Shown in pieces: positions 1 to 8,670 of a stretch of 34,173 nucleotides of DNA. The translations under genes were made by a program, and so were the position numbers. Source of the DNA: JANSWP01 sp041941305 (GTDB lineage Bacteria > Bacteroidota > Bacteroidia > Chitinophagales > Saprospiraceae). The stretch lies in contig JBGTQJ010000084.1 of NCBI GenBank assembly GCA_041941305.1, positions 1-34,173 on the forward strand. Reading direction: 5' to 3'. The notes beneath the pieces are model-generated. The model made no database searches, had not been told where the DNA came from, and worked only from the letters and a program-made list of their open reading frames with translations. Position 1 is the first letter of the stretch. Every line of letters begins with the position of its first letter.

Positions 1-9
1 AAAATACTC

Positions 10-39
10 ACCGTAGCGCTGCTATGGTTCCGTTTTTTT
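10..39 (+). terminator. Possible rho-independent terminator of an upstream gene
   Basis: Arms at 10-17 and 21-28 pair at 7 of 8 positions plus one G-T wobble, around a 3-nt loop. Five bases later a run of seven T follows. The gene it would end lies outside the window. The T run overlaps the outer end of the left 69-bp inverted repeat. The gap between stem and T run makes this a modest candidate. Confidence 0.4.
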
Positions 40-102
40 CATCGTCTTAGCTCAAGATAACCTCATCAAATTTGTCGAATCTATTTTTTAAACGATCCTT
101 AG
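34..102 (+). repeat. Left copy of a 69-bp inverted repeat
   Basis: The reverse complement of 34-102 matches 7550-7618 at 66 of 69 positions. The mismatches are an adjacent GA/AG pair and one C/T change. The copy ends two bases before the ATG at 105, so it forms the 5' untranslated region of the first gene. No transposase is present in or next to the bounded block. It could be half of an inverted pair around a gene cassette or one of many dispersed genomic repeats. Confidence 0.85.
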
Positions 103-104
103 CA

Positions 105-2060
105 ATGAATAAACATATTTACAAGTCCATATTCTTTATAGGTTTGATTTTTTCGTTGTCTATGAATGGGCAAGAACCGTTTATCTGTGATGGAGATTTT
201 TATCTGTCTGTTTCTCTAAATAACGCTCCCAGTTCTTTCTTCAGAATTCAGATTGAAGAGTTGACAGGAGATGTAACTTTTGATGCATTGCAAAATGGAA
301 CCAATGCAAGCCTAAATGGGGCAGGTTATCGAATTACAGATAATTTGATTTATGCCATTCAACCTGAGAGCTATGTCTTCTACCAAATTGATGCGACTGG
401 CTCGAATTTTCAAATTGCAAATCTTGCATTACCTCCCGGATTTGGGTATTACGGTGCTGCAATAACCCCTGATGGAGATTTCATGGTATTCATAGGGTCA
501 GGCAGCTCTGGTACTGGTTTCAGTAGTTTTAATCTGTGTTTTGTAGATTTAAATGATCCTGCTTATCCAATTGACAAGGTTTTGAATATTACAGGCGGCA
601 ATGTAATTTGTACGGACATTGCATTTGATCCTTTTACTGGAACACTCTATGGTTTCGATTCCTGGGGAAATCGATTGGTTACTTTTGATACCCAAACCGG
701 GGCTGTCATTACCAACCAATTTCCATCTACCAATGTGGCTGATGGTATTGGTGCACTATTTTTCGACAGTTTTGGCAATTTATACGGTTATGGAAATAAT
801 TTCAATACCAATTTGGCTACAGAGCTTTATCGTATTGATAAAAACACGGGAGCACTTACACTGGCAAGCACAGGACCTGTGGCTACAGGGAAAGATGGCT
901 GTTCTTGTCCTTATACCATCAAATTGCAAAAATCGGTATTCCCGGAACTATCCTTTCCATGTACCGAAGTGATTTACACATTTCAGATCTCTAATGCTTC
1001 AGGAGAACCCAAAACCGGGATTGATTTTTTTGACCAAATGCCTGATGGTTTGACGATTTTGGAGATCCTCAATAATCCATTTGGAGGAATAGTGGAAATT
1101 ATCGGGTCTAATCAATTGTCGATTACCGATATGACCATCCCTTTAGGCATCCACAATTTTCAGGCAAGGGTTTATGTGGAGGAAAATGTAGTAGGGATAT
1201 TAAAAAATCAGGCCGTATTGAGCAATTTACCGGTTGCATTAGGTGAATTTACACTTTCTGATAATCCAAAGACTATCCAGATTGAAGACTCTACTACTTT
1301 GGAGATTGTGCCTTTGTTTGTGGATCTGGGAAGTGATTCTATCCAAATTTGTGAAGGTGCTGCTGTTTTATTGGAGGCTGGAGAACACAATGGCTTGACC
1401 TACCAATGGAGTAATGGTGCGACCAGTTCCAGCATCGAAGTTGCCCAGCCAGGAAATTATGCGGTTACAGTAGAAAGTGGCTGCGAAACCGTGTTTGATG
1501 CTACATTAGTAACTGATCTTGCTGCGGGCGTTTCCCTGCCAGCAGATATTACGATTGATTTGGGAGAAAGCTTTACTATTGTACCAAACATTCAGGGTTT
1601 TGGAAATATCACTTATCAATGGATTGACCCTTTAGGAAATTCCCTGAGCTGCCAGACTTGTCTTCAGCCTGAAGCCCAACCTTTTTTTGATGTAGCTTAT
1701 GCCTTAGAAATTGAAACCGAAGAGGGATGCACTGCCATTGATACCATGCTGATTTTCGTCAATAAAAATCGCGATATCTATATCCCGAATGCATTTAGTC
1801 CCAATAATGATGGCATCAATGATTTGTTTTACCTGTATAGCAAAAACCCCGTTAGAATTGTGACCCTCCAGATATTTGATCGCTGGGGAGACATGGTCTT
1901 TGAATCAGAAGAAGGCTTCACCAATGATCCCATTTTAGGATGGAATGGGAAATTTAATGATGAAAAAATGAATGCTGCTGTTTTTGTATGGTGGGCTGAA
2001 TTGGAATATTTGGATGGGGTGAGGGAGCGGCGTACTGGTGACCTTGTTCTGGTTCGATAA
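105..2060 (+). CDS. Secreted multidomain protein with T9SS type B (gliding motility-associated) C-terminal domain
   Basis: A 651-aa exported protein. The start at 105 is preferred over the in-frame ATG at 72 because it directly begins a signal peptide (MNKHIYKSIFFIGLIFSLSM), while the extra 11 residues are encoded by the 69-bp repeat. Order of domains: a DUF6923-like propeller-type region (about residues 20-265, with 'AITPDGDFMVFIG'), a DUF11-like beta-sandwich (about 270-390, with 'FFDQMPDGLTI'), one Ig-like domain (about 405-470, 'YQWSNGATSSSIEV'), a second Ig-like stretch, and the type B sorting domain (about 557-651, 'YIPNAFSPNNDGIND' and 'IFDRWGDMVFES'). Known family role: type B tails direct export across the outer membrane by T9SS, usually with a PorP/SprF partner. 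No such partner is adjacent here. The function of the exported part is unknown; adhesion or surface display is an inference. Confidence 0.88.
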   Translation: MNKHIYKSIFFIGLIFSLSMNGQEPFICDGDFYLSVSLNNAPSSFFRIQIEELTGDVTFDALQNGTNASLNGAGYRITDNLIYAIQPESYVFYQIDATGSNFQIANLALPPGFGYYGAAITPDGDFMVFIGSGSSGTGFSSFNLCFVDLNDPAYPIDKVLNITGGNVICTDIAFDPFTGTLYGFDSWGNRLVTFDTQTGAVITNQFPSTNVADGIGALFFDSFGNLYGYGNNFNTNLATELYRIDKNTGALTLASTGPVATGKDGCSCPYTIKLQKSVFPELSFPCTEVIYTFQISNASGEPKTGIDFFDQMPDGLTILEILNNPFGGIVEIIGSNQLSITDMTIPLGIHNFQARVYVEENVVGILKNQAVLSNLPVALGEFTLSDNPKTIQIEDSTTLEIVPLFVDLGSDSIQICEGAAVLLEAGEHNGLTYQWSNGATSSSIEVAQPGNYAVTVESGCETVFDATLVTDLAAGVSLPADITIDLGESFTIVPNIQGFGNITYQWIDPLGNSLSCQTCLQPEAQPFFDVAYALEIETEEGCTAIDTMLIFVNKNRDIYIPNAFSPNNDGINDLFYLYSKNPVRIVTLQIFDRWGDMVFESEEGFTNDPILGWNGKFNDEKMNAAVFVWWAELEYLDGVRERRTGDLVLVR

Positions 2061-2065
2061 TATGT

Positions 2066-2097
2066 TGGTAATGGTTTATCATTTACCATTATTTTAT
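2066..2097 (+). terminator. Weak terminator-like hairpin
   Basis: TGGTAA (2066-2071) pairs with TTACCA (2083-2088), or alternatively TAATGG (2069-2074) with CCATTA (2086-2091), followed by a T-rich stretch. It starts 5 bases after the stop of the type B protein gene. The stem is short and AT-rich. Confidence 0.35.
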
Positions 2098-2141
2098 TAA
2101 AAGATCTCTAATTTCACTATTCCTAAAGTAATTGTCCTGAT

Positions 2142-2645
2142 ATGAAAAGCTCTGAAAAAATTCTCGCCTTTGCTGCCATCTTCATTAGCATTTGTGCCTT
2201 GGTGGTTTCTGTTTATCAGACCAGGATGTTGTCACAAGAAAAGGACGCTTCTGTATGGCCTTATTTAAGAATTGAAAACAGTTGGGGAGGAGATTATTTT
2301 ATTTTATCTGTTGTGAATAATGGCATTGGTCCTGCTATTATTAAAGATATGCATTACAAAATGGATGATAGCACCTTTACCAGAATCCACCATTTAACGG
2401 ATTATATTTTGATAAATCAACCAGATACTGCTTATCAAAATACAGGTTATGGCTATTCCAATATCGAGCCCGAGGGAACTGCTATCAGAGCAGGCGAAAG
2501 AAAGGAAATATTGAAATTTGAGGGAATCGATGATATAGGGGAAATAATCAGCCCTTATTTGCGAAATATTGAGATTTCGATCGACTATTGTTCAGTTTAT
2601 AAAAAATGCTGGACCAATTTTAACAACAAAAATATTGAGCGATGA
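2142..2645 (+). CDS. Hypothetical membrane-anchored beta-sandwich protein
   Basis: A 167-aa protein with one N-terminal hydrophobic segment (residues about 7-25, 'ILAFAAIFISICALVVSVYQ') followed by a periplasm-type soluble domain. The segment has no signal-peptidase or lipobox motif, so it is probably an uncleaved anchor. The phrase 'LSVVNNGIGPAIIKDMHYK' (about residues 62-80) is typical of uncharacterised CARDB/NEW3-like beta-sandwich proteins of Bacteroidota; the fold is an inference. Two cysteines near the C terminus (CSVYKKC) could pair. Its TGA overlaps the ATG of the next gene (ATGA), implying translational coupling with the serine hydrolase, so it may be an accessory to that enzyme. 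No specific function is known to me. Confidence 0.75.
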   Translation: MKSSEKILAFAAIFISICALVVSVYQTRMLSQEKDASVWPYLRIENSWGGDYFILSVVNNGIGPAIIKDMHYKMDDSTFTRIHHLTDYILINQPDTAYQNTGYGYSNIEPEGTAIRAGERKEILKFEGIDDIGEIISPYLRNIEISIDYCSVYKKCWTNFNNKNIER

Positions 2646-4336
2646 ATTTGAGATACTTCTTACTTGTCCTGGTTTCAACTTTTTCAGTTGGTTTGCTTTC
2701 TCAGAACGATCCCGCAGTTGAAAAAAAAATAGATCAACTTTTTGCCGAATGGGACAAAACCTCCAGCCCTGGAGCCTCTGTAGCAGTTGCCCAAAATGGC
2801 AAAATTATTTTTTCAAAAGGTTATGGCAGTGCCAATCTGGAATACGATATTCCAAACACACCTATCACCATTTTCCATGTCGCTTCCGTTTCCAAGCAAT
2901 TCACGGTTTTCGCTATTTTGCTGCTTCAGGAAGATGGCAAATTAACATTAGAGGATGATATCCGTAAATACATTCCAGAGGTACCGGATTTTGGAAAAAC
3001 GATTACTTTGAGACATCTGGCTGCTCACACAAGTGGTATGCGCGATCAATGGAATTTGTTGGCAATGGCAGGCTGGCGTCTGGATGATGTGATTACCAAA
3101 CAACACGTGCTGAATCTTGTCGAGCGGCAAAAAGAACTGAACTTTGATCCTGGGGAAGAATTTACTTATTGCAATACTGGCTATACCTTATTGGCAGAGG
3201 TGGTGACAAGGGTTTCCAAAAAAACATTTGCTGAATTTACAAAAGAAAGGATTTTTGAACCCCTGAATATGAAGAATACTTTGTTCTATGACGACCATGA
3301 GAAAATTGTAAAGAACAGAGCCTATTCTTATCAACCAGATGGAGAAAGTGAAGGTTTTAAAAAAAGTGTCCTTAGCTATGCCAATGTTGGAGCAACCAGC
3401 TTATTTACCACAGTTGAAGATTTATGCCTTTGGGCAATGAATTTTAAAAATCCAAAAGTAGGAACAAGCCAAATGATAACTGAAATGAATACACCTGCTG
3501 TTTTGAATAATGGAGATACTTTTGGTGGAGCACTTGGGCAATTTGTAACGCCTTATAAGGGATTGCATCAAATTCAACATTCAGGCGGAGATGCAGGATA
3601 TCGAACGTATCTAAGTAGATTTCCTGATCAGGATTTTGCAGTAGCTGTATTTAGCAATTATGGAAACTTTAATCCAAACCAAAAAGCGCTTCAGGTAGCA
3701 GATATATTTTTGGAAAAATACTTTGAGCAATCTGAATCAGGTGAGCAGGACAATAATAATGATGGCTTTAGAAAGAGAACAACCATCCAATTGAGCAAAA
3801 AGAAATTGAAAAAATTTGAAGGAAACTATTGGAATGAAGCGAGTTCCTATTCCAGAAAAATTTATTTGAAAGCAGATACACTCCGATACAATCGGGGAGG
3901 AAATAACGAAAGCCCCATCGTTCCGATTTCTGAGAATGAATTCCAAATGCAAAATGTAACGGTAGATTTGATTGTTAAATTTGAAAATCAAAAGGATCGA
4001 AAAAAGATGATTGTAACTATAAATGATGGAGAACCAATTATTTCAGAGGGCTATGAACCGACTCAATACAAAAAAGAAATTTTAGAACAATTTGCTGGGG
4101 AATATTATAGTGAAGAATTAAAAACTACCTACACTTTTGTCGCCAAAGAAGACCATTTGCTTGCAAGGCATATTCGAAATAGTGATTTCACCTTGACTCC
4201 GGTAAAAGACGATAGATTTACAGCTAATCGCTGGTATTTTGGAAACGTGAGTTTTGTGAGAAATGATCAAGGTAATGTAACTGGAATTCGAGTTACAAGT
4301 GGACGTGTACGCAATCTTTGGTTTGAACGGCAATAA
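2642..4336 (+). CDS. Periplasmic or secreted serine hydrolase, beta-lactamase/class C (PF00144) family
   Basis: A 564-aa enzyme with a signal peptide (cleavage near LLS-Q, about residue 20). The penicillin-recognising serine hydrolase motifs are intact: SxxK as S82-V-S-K85 in 'HVASVSKQFT', YxN as Y176-C-N178 in 'YCNTGYTLLAEV', and HxG as H313-S-G315 in 'QHSGGDAGYRT'. The catalytic domain covers about 25-360. The remaining about 200 residues form two lipocalin-like beta segments of the DUF3471 type ('LKKFEGNYWNE', 'LEQFAGEYYSEELKTTYTF'). The family includes class C beta-lactamases, D-aminopeptidases, esterases and peptidoglycan peptidases, so the substrate cannot be read from sequence. It is coupled to the upstream small membrane protein by a 4-base ATGA overlap. 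True beta-lactamase activity is unlikely given the extra C-terminal domains. Confidence 0.9.
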   Translation: MNLRYFLLVLVSTFSVGLLSQNDPAVEKKIDQLFAEWDKTSSPGASVAVAQNGKIIFSKGYGSANLEYDIPNTPITIFHVASVSKQFTVFAILLLQEDGKLTLEDDIRKYIPEVPDFGKTITLRHLAAHTSGMRDQWNLLAMAGWRLDDVITKQHVLNLVERQKELNFDPGEEFTYCNTGYTLLAEVVTRVSKKTFAEFTKERIFEPLNMKNTLFYDDHEKIVKNRAYSYQPDGESEGFKKSVLSYANVGATSLFTTVEDLCLWAMNFKNPKVGTSQMITEMNTPAVLNNGDTFGGALGQFVTPYKGLHQIQHSGGDAGYRTYLSRFPDQDFAVAVFSNYGNFNPNQKALQVADIFLEKYFEQSESGEQDNNNDGFRKRTTIQLSKKKLKKFEGNYWNEASSYSRKIYLKADTLRYNRGGNNESPIVPISENEFQMQNVTVDLIVKFENQKDRKKMIVTINDGEPIISEGYEPTQYKKEILEQFAGEYYSEELKTTYTFVAKEDHLLARHIRNSDFTLTPVKDDRFTANRWYFGNVSFVRNDQGNVTGIRVTSGRVRNLWFERQ

Positions 4337-4414
4337 TAGTCGTTTTGAAGGCTGAATATTAGACGTATTTTTCCATCCTTTTCTAACACGCGACAAGCAA
4401 ACTGAATCTGGAAA

Positions 4415-5350
4415 ATGTACAAACCACTTAAAAAATTAACTGAATGTCCCAATTGTCAAACACCGCTTGAACAATTGGAAAACTATTGCCCGAGTTGTGG
4501 TCAAAAGAATGAAGACATTTTACTGCCAGTAAAAGCTCATTTGGCGGACGCTTTTGAATCTGTTTTTAACTGGGATGCAAGATTTTGGGTGACTTTGAAA
4601 GTGATGTTTACACAGCCTGGAAAATTGACTGCAGAATTTAATGAAGGGAAAAGGAAAAGATATGTGCCGCCTTTGAGATTGTATTTGATCGCCAGTGTGC
4701 TATTTTTTCTTTTGCTTTCAATGGGTTCAAAGAAGGATTTGGAGCAAGCCGACAAGGCTCTTGAAAGCATGGCAACCAATACTTCTGATACAATGGAATT
4801 GAGTATGGTTTCTTTTAAATTAAAACTCACCGGGAAAGAAATTTTTGATCTCAATAAATTAAATGATGAACAATTAGATAGTTTTTTGCTTGTTCAGGGT
4901 ATTGAACCAGGAATAATGAACCGGCTTTCCTTAAAACAGTCAATGAAAGTAATGACTGGAAATATTTCAGGGTTGTACTATCAATTTACGCAAGCAGCCT
5001 CAATAGGAATGTTTGTTTTAATGCCTGCTTTTGCTGCTATTTTAATGTTGTTTTTTAGAAAACCAAAGCGATTTTATGTAGAGCATTTGATTTGTTCTAT
5101 TCACCTTCACACCTTGGCCTTTTTATTGTTTAGTTTGCATTTTTTATTAATGCTATTTTTCCCCTTAGAAATTTTCAATTGGCTCATCTACATTATCATT
5201 GGGGTTTATGTTTTTTTATATCTTAAAAATATTTACGAGAAAAGAGACTTGCCCATGATAGGATACTATTTCTTGATTTCTATATTCTATTTGATTTTAC
5301 TATTGATTGGTTTGTTAGGTGTAGTTCTGGCCAGCCTGCTCTTTTTTTAG
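4415..5350 (+). CDS. DUF3667 family zinc-ribbon integral membrane protein
   Basis: A 311-aa protein. A zinc ribbon opens it with C11-P-N-C14 and C25-P-S-C28, followed by the family signature 'FNWDARFWVTLKVMFTQPG' and 'EGKRKRYVPPLRLYL' (about 45-95). One membrane segment follows (about 90-105), then a charged loop to about 190, then a cluster of four or five hydrophobic helices from about 198 to the end, the last ending in 'LASLLFF'. This matches DUF3667, common in Bacteroidota and of unknown function. It lies 78 bases after the serine hydrolase and 51 before the beta-helix gene, all on the same strand, so cotranscription is possible. No terminator is seen on either side. Confidence 0.85.
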   Translation: MYKPLKKLTECPNCQTPLEQLENYCPSCGQKNEDILLPVKAHLADAFESVFNWDARFWVTLKVMFTQPGKLTAEFNEGKRKRYVPPLRLYLIASVLFFLLLSMGSKKDLEQADKALESMATNTSDTMELSMVSFKLKLTGKEIFDLNKLNDEQLDSFLLVQGIEPGIMNRLSLKQSMKVMTGNISGLYYQFTQAASIGMFVLMPAFAAILMLFFRKPKRFYVEHLICSIHLHTLAFLLFSLHFLLMLFFPLEIFNWLIYIIIGVYVFLYLKNIYEKRDLPMIGYYFLISIFYLILLLIGLLGVVLASLLFF

Positions 5351-5401
5351 GTAACATTTTCCATTGCCAAGGAACATCAGGATGAACCAATCATTCTAAC
5401 C

Positions 5402-7540
5402 ATGAGATTCATCCTTATCACCACCTTATTTTTTGCCATTCAATCAAACATTCATGCAACATCAATTTTAGCTTCCTCCTTTGGATGGAATGGGAATGAC
5501 GATACCCAAGCCCTAGAAGATGCCTTTATGTCAGGTTACGATACGCTAATTATTGATTTGCAGGCTGGAAACTGGGTTTCAGGTCCATTGATCTTTCACT
5601 ACGAAGACAATACTGACATTCACAACCTAACAGTCATTTTTGAAGCAGGTGTCATTTTGGAAGCCAAGGCAGGTGCTTTTGATGATCATCCTTACGATGG
5701 ATTGCTCAATTTTTTTCAGTGTACCCAGATCAATTTATTTGGATATGGTGCCACCTTGCAAATGAACAAACAAGAATACATTGATTTGAATGATGGTAGC
5801 CAATGGCGGCATGGCATTAGTATCTCAGGTTGCCAAAATATGAAGGTGTATGGCTTGAACATTTTAGACACAGGGGGTGATGGTATTGAAGTAGCAGGAA
5901 CTTTCCAACAGCCCATTCCAAGTGAAAATGTTCGAATTTTTGATTGTAAAATAAACAATGCATTCCGCAATGGGATTTCAATTACCAGTTGCGACAGTTG
6001 CTGGATAGAACATTGTGAGATTCTCAATACCAATGGTCAAAATCCACAATTTGGGATTGATTTGGAGCCCAACTTTTGGTACGAAATGAGTAAAGATATT
6101 TTCATCAACAACTGCAGAATAGTAGGCAATCAAAGAGGTGGAATCAAGCTTGCATATTGGAAAATGAGTCCTTCCTCGACACCATTTGCTGTTTCGATCG
6201 AAGATTGTTATATCGCTGATAGCTATTATGGAATTGACATTGATGTTTGGACCGATTCTCTAGCCTATGGACATATTGATATAGAAAGATGCATTGTGGA
6301 AAATATTGATATAGAAGGCATCAATTCTCATAAACGCAATTCTTCTTCCTTCAAAGTCAAAGATTGCGTATTTCGAAATGTAGCACAAGATGATTTTGAT
6401 GAACATGGACAAGATGTATATCCTTTCAGGATAGTAGGTATAGGAGCCGCCCCCGGAGTCGAAAACTGGGTAGGCAATTTTGTTTTTGAAAATGTATTTC
6501 TGGATCAGCAGGAAGATGAGGATTTCTTTGTGGTAGTGCATTGGGGTCAGGCATTGGGAGCAAAAGATATTGATGTGGATGTGACCGTTTTAAACCCATT
6601 TGGTTCCAGCTATTATATCGAAGGCACACAAGTGAATGTGAATATGCAAGTGAACGATTTGAATACGCTTCCTTCGATTGATCTTGACATTTCAAGTGCC
6701 AATTCAATGGCTTACGAAACTGGAACAGATACCATTGCTTCTTTTACCACTACTCGAAGTTCTGCAAATACGACTTATCCACTGTGCATTTTTTACCAAT
6801 CTTCTGGAATAGCCAGTAATTGTTTAGATTATCATTATATACCTCAAGCTGTTGTTATTCCTGCGAATGCTACTCAAATGACTTATGAAATCATCGCCAG
6901 AGAAGATGATTTAACGGAAGGAAATGAAACTTTTGATATTGATTTACAAACAGATAGTTATTACGCTATTCAACAAGGCAATACGCAATTAACCATTTTA
7001 GAAGGGACTATTTTGGGAATAGAATATGCTGCACCATTGCAGGCATCCAGAGCTGAAAATGGCGTCTGGTTAAGATGGTCAACAGGTGTTGAATACAATC
7101 ATGATTATTTTCAAATTGAGCGCTCTATAAATGGGATTAATTGGATAATTATTGGCAAAGTTGAAGGCAATGGGAATAATGTTTCTGAAAAAAAGTATAA
7201 GGTTTTTGACGATAATCCACCAATAGGGAATTTGTATTATCGACTGAAACAGAAGGATTTAGATGGTAGTTTTTCCTACTCTAATATAGCCACCCTGTTT
7301 TTTGAACAATTTGATTTTTCTTTTTTTCCGAATCCTAGTTCAGGAAAGTTGAGCATAGTTTCAACCGAGTTTTTGGAAGGAGAACTCATCGTTTCAAATG
7401 CAACCGGGATGGAAGTATATCGCAACCAAATAACCAAAAGCACTTTTAATACAGATTTAAGCTTTTTACCCTCTGGATTATATACAATAAAGCTAAAAAC
7501 AAAAGGTCTTGAAATGAAAAAGAAGTGGATTTTGGAGTAA
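5402..7540 (+). CDS. Secreted right-handed parallel beta-helix protein with Calx-beta-like domain and T9SS type A sorting domain
   Basis: A 712-aa exported protein with a signal peptide (MRFILITTLFFAIQSNIHA). Residues about 60-370 form a pectin-lyase-like beta-helix, shown by repeated Asn/Cys ladder strands such as 'VRIFDCKINNAFRNGISITS' and 'SCWIEHCEILNTNG'. A Calx-beta-like segment follows (about 430-535, 'IAREDDLTEGNETFDIDLQT'), then a FnIII-like domain (about 548-632, 'FQIERSINGINWIIIGKV'). The end is a type A tail (about 640-712, 'FFPNPSSGKLSIVS', 'LPSGLYTIKLKTKG'). Such proteins are either polysaccharide lyases/hydrolases or structural adhesins; I see no diagnostic catalytic set and make no enzyme call. 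The type A tail predicts T9SS export and probable attachment to surface glycolipid. The right 69-bp repeat begins 10 bases after its stop. Confidence 0.87.
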   Translation: MRFILITTLFFAIQSNIHATSILASSFGWNGNDDTQALEDAFMSGYDTLIIDLQAGNWVSGPLIFHYEDNTDIHNLTVIFEAGVILEAKAGAFDDHPYDGLLNFFQCTQINLFGYGATLQMNKQEYIDLNDGSQWRHGISISGCQNMKVYGLNILDTGGDGIEVAGTFQQPIPSENVRIFDCKINNAFRNGISITSCDSCWIEHCEILNTNGQNPQFGIDLEPNFWYEMSKDIFINNCRIVGNQRGGIKLAYWKMSPSSTPFAVSIEDCYIADSYYGIDIDVWTDSLAYGHIDIERCIVENIDIEGINSHKRNSSSFKVKDCVFRNVAQDDFDEHGQDVYPFRIVGIGAAPGVENWVGNFVFENVFLDQQEDEDFFVVVHWGQALGAKDIDVDVTVLNPFGSSYYIEGTQVNVNMQVNDLNTLPSIDLDISSANSMAYETGTDTIASFTTTRSSANTTYPLCIFYQSSGIASNCLDYHYIPQAVVIPANATQMTYEIIAREDDLTEGNETFDIDLQTDSYYAIQQGNTQLTILEGTILGIEYAAPLQASRAENGVWLRWSTGVEYNHDYFQIERSINGINWIIIGKVEGNGNNVSEKKYKVFDDNPPIGNLYYRLKQKDLDGSFSYSNIATLFFEQFDFSFFPNPSSGKLSIVSTEFLEGELIVSNATGMEVYRNQITKSTFNTDLSFLPSGLYTIKLKTKGLEMKKKWILE

Positions 7541-7549
7541 AGTTTTTTT

Positions 7550-7618
7550 CTAAGGATCGTTTAAAAAATAGATTCAGCAAATTTGATGAGGTTATTTTGA
7601 GCTAAGACGATGAAAAAA
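7550..7618 (-). repeat. Right copy of the 69-bp inverted repeat
   Basis: Inverted partner of 34-102, 66 of 69 identical. Homology stops on both outer sides after the A/T run (GAAAAAA). Distance between the inner ends is about 7.45 kb and encloses exactly five genes. Confidence 0.85.
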
Positions 7619-7735
7619 GGAGCAGCACTTCTGCCACTCCTCTCGGGAAGTTTTTTCGATGCTATACCGAAAATGCTCCCAGCTTAGTGTTCTCCCTCTC
7701 ACTAAATCTTTATGGTTTTTTGAGTGATAGATTAT

Positions 7736-7808
7736 GAATGATAAATGATGAATTGTATGCAAAATTTTCTTTCATTATTTTTTGGATACCATTCATCATT
7801 CATCACTC
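7736..7808. repeat. Word-iterated palindrome between convergent genes
   Basis: Arms 7736-7758 and 7786-7808 are inverted copies (20 of 23) around a 27-nt loop. Both arms are built from repeats of ATGA/ATGAA words (TCAT on the other strand). It sits between the ends of the beta-helix gene and the convergent type A gene, so it could act as a bidirectional transcription end. It lacks a clean T run. Confidence 0.6.
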
Positions 7809-7823
7809 ATCACTCACCATTCA

Positions 7824-8654
7824 TTAATTGCTTTTGAAAAATCGATCGAGGTTTAATCTCCAATCTTTGCCTTCCAGCTCTATCCAATAGACTCCTGAAG
7901 CATATAAAGAAGCATCCATTTGAAAAGTATTGATGCCATTTTGGAGATTGATATCTTGAATTTGAAGTTGCTTACCACGGGCATCCAAAATTCTTAAAGA
8001 AGCATCAACATCTTTATCTTCCCAATAGATTTCTACGTTCACGAAATCAACCACTGGATTGGGGAAGACACTGTATTCTGTAATTTCAGCAATTTCGGTT
8101 GTTGAGGTTTCCATACAATCAACTCTGCCGTCGCCTACCAAGCCTGAGTATGCTTCTCCACCTGCTCCAAAAATGGTGATGGTGTTCCCAATATTTACGT
8201 TTCTGGAATTGGGAGCCATAAATGGTTCAGTGGCATTATCAACCAATTCTACAATCCCAGTGCAGCCATAAGCATTTTCAAATGTGAAAAGTGGTATTTC
8301 CATACCTACCTCATACGATGGATTGGAGACTCCTGGATTTGTCAATCCAAAAGAAATGTAATCGTATTCTGGAGCTTCAGCTGGAGCGTCTGTTCTGGAA
8401 TTGGAGTGCCAAACCATTTGATCATGTAGGTTGGTAACATTGGCTGGTTCAAAATAATTTGTGGGAACCCGAATGGTAACTTGCCCAGTTCCGGTAATTC
8501 GTTCTGTCCCTTCATACGTTACCTCAGGAATCATAGAAACTATATAGTGTTTAGCATCGTGATCATAAATCATTTTAAATTGAACCTGTGCATCTAATGT
8601 GTGGATAGTCAATAAAAATACTGCGAGAAGGAAAAGTTTGTTCATTGTTTTCAT
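7824..8654 (-). CDS. Small secreted paralogue of the giant surface proteins: shared N-module plus T9SS type A tail
   Basis: A 276-aa protein starting at 8654 with 'MKTMNKLFLLAVFLLTIHTL', a signal peptide cleaved near residue 22. The reading frame stays open to 8930, but that extension lacks a better signal and would overlap the end of the upstream giant gene. Residues 23-182 are the N-module shared with the two giants: 'TGTGQVTIRVP', 'DYISFG', 'PLFTFENAYGC', 'LVDNATEPF', 'NIGN', and a terminal 'VDC'. Residues about 195-276 are a type A sorting domain ('YSVFPNPVVDFVNVEI', 'YASGVYWIELEGKD'). It is therefore the minimal one-module version of the family, exported by T9SS. It lies 64 bases after the 1876-aa gene with a perfect hairpin between them, so it may be the last cistron of the same transcript. 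Function unknown; a protein-binding or structural module is inferred. Confidence 0.85.
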   Translation of the reverse strand: MKTMNKLFLLAVFLLTIHTLDAQVQFKMIYDHDAKHYIVSMIPEVTYEGTERITGTGQVTIRVPTNYFEPANVTNLHDQMVWHSNSRTDAPAEAPEYDYISFGLTNPGVSNPSYEVGMEIPLFTFENAYGCTGIVELVDNATEPFMAPNSRNVNIGNTITIFGAGGEAYSGLVGDGRVDCMETSTTEIAEITEYSVFPNPVVDFVNVEIYWEDKDVDASLRILDARGKQLQIQDINLQNGINTFQMDASLYASGVYWIELEGKDWRLNLDRFFKSN

Positions 8655-8670
8655 GATTATTTTTATTCTT

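Noticed and set aside
72..104. Start of the first gene at 72
   Set aside because: The added residues are encoded by the 69-bp repeat, whereas the ATG at 105 directly begins a signal peptide.
2642..4336. Antibiotic-resistance beta-lactamase
   Set aside because: The motifs only show the general penicillin-recognising serine hydrolase fold, and the extra C-terminal beta domains are typical of peptidases or esterases of the family.
34..7618. Composite transposon or insertion sequence defined by the 69-bp inverted repeats
   Set aside because: No transposase or recombinase is encoded between or beside them, and no target-site duplication could be confirmed.
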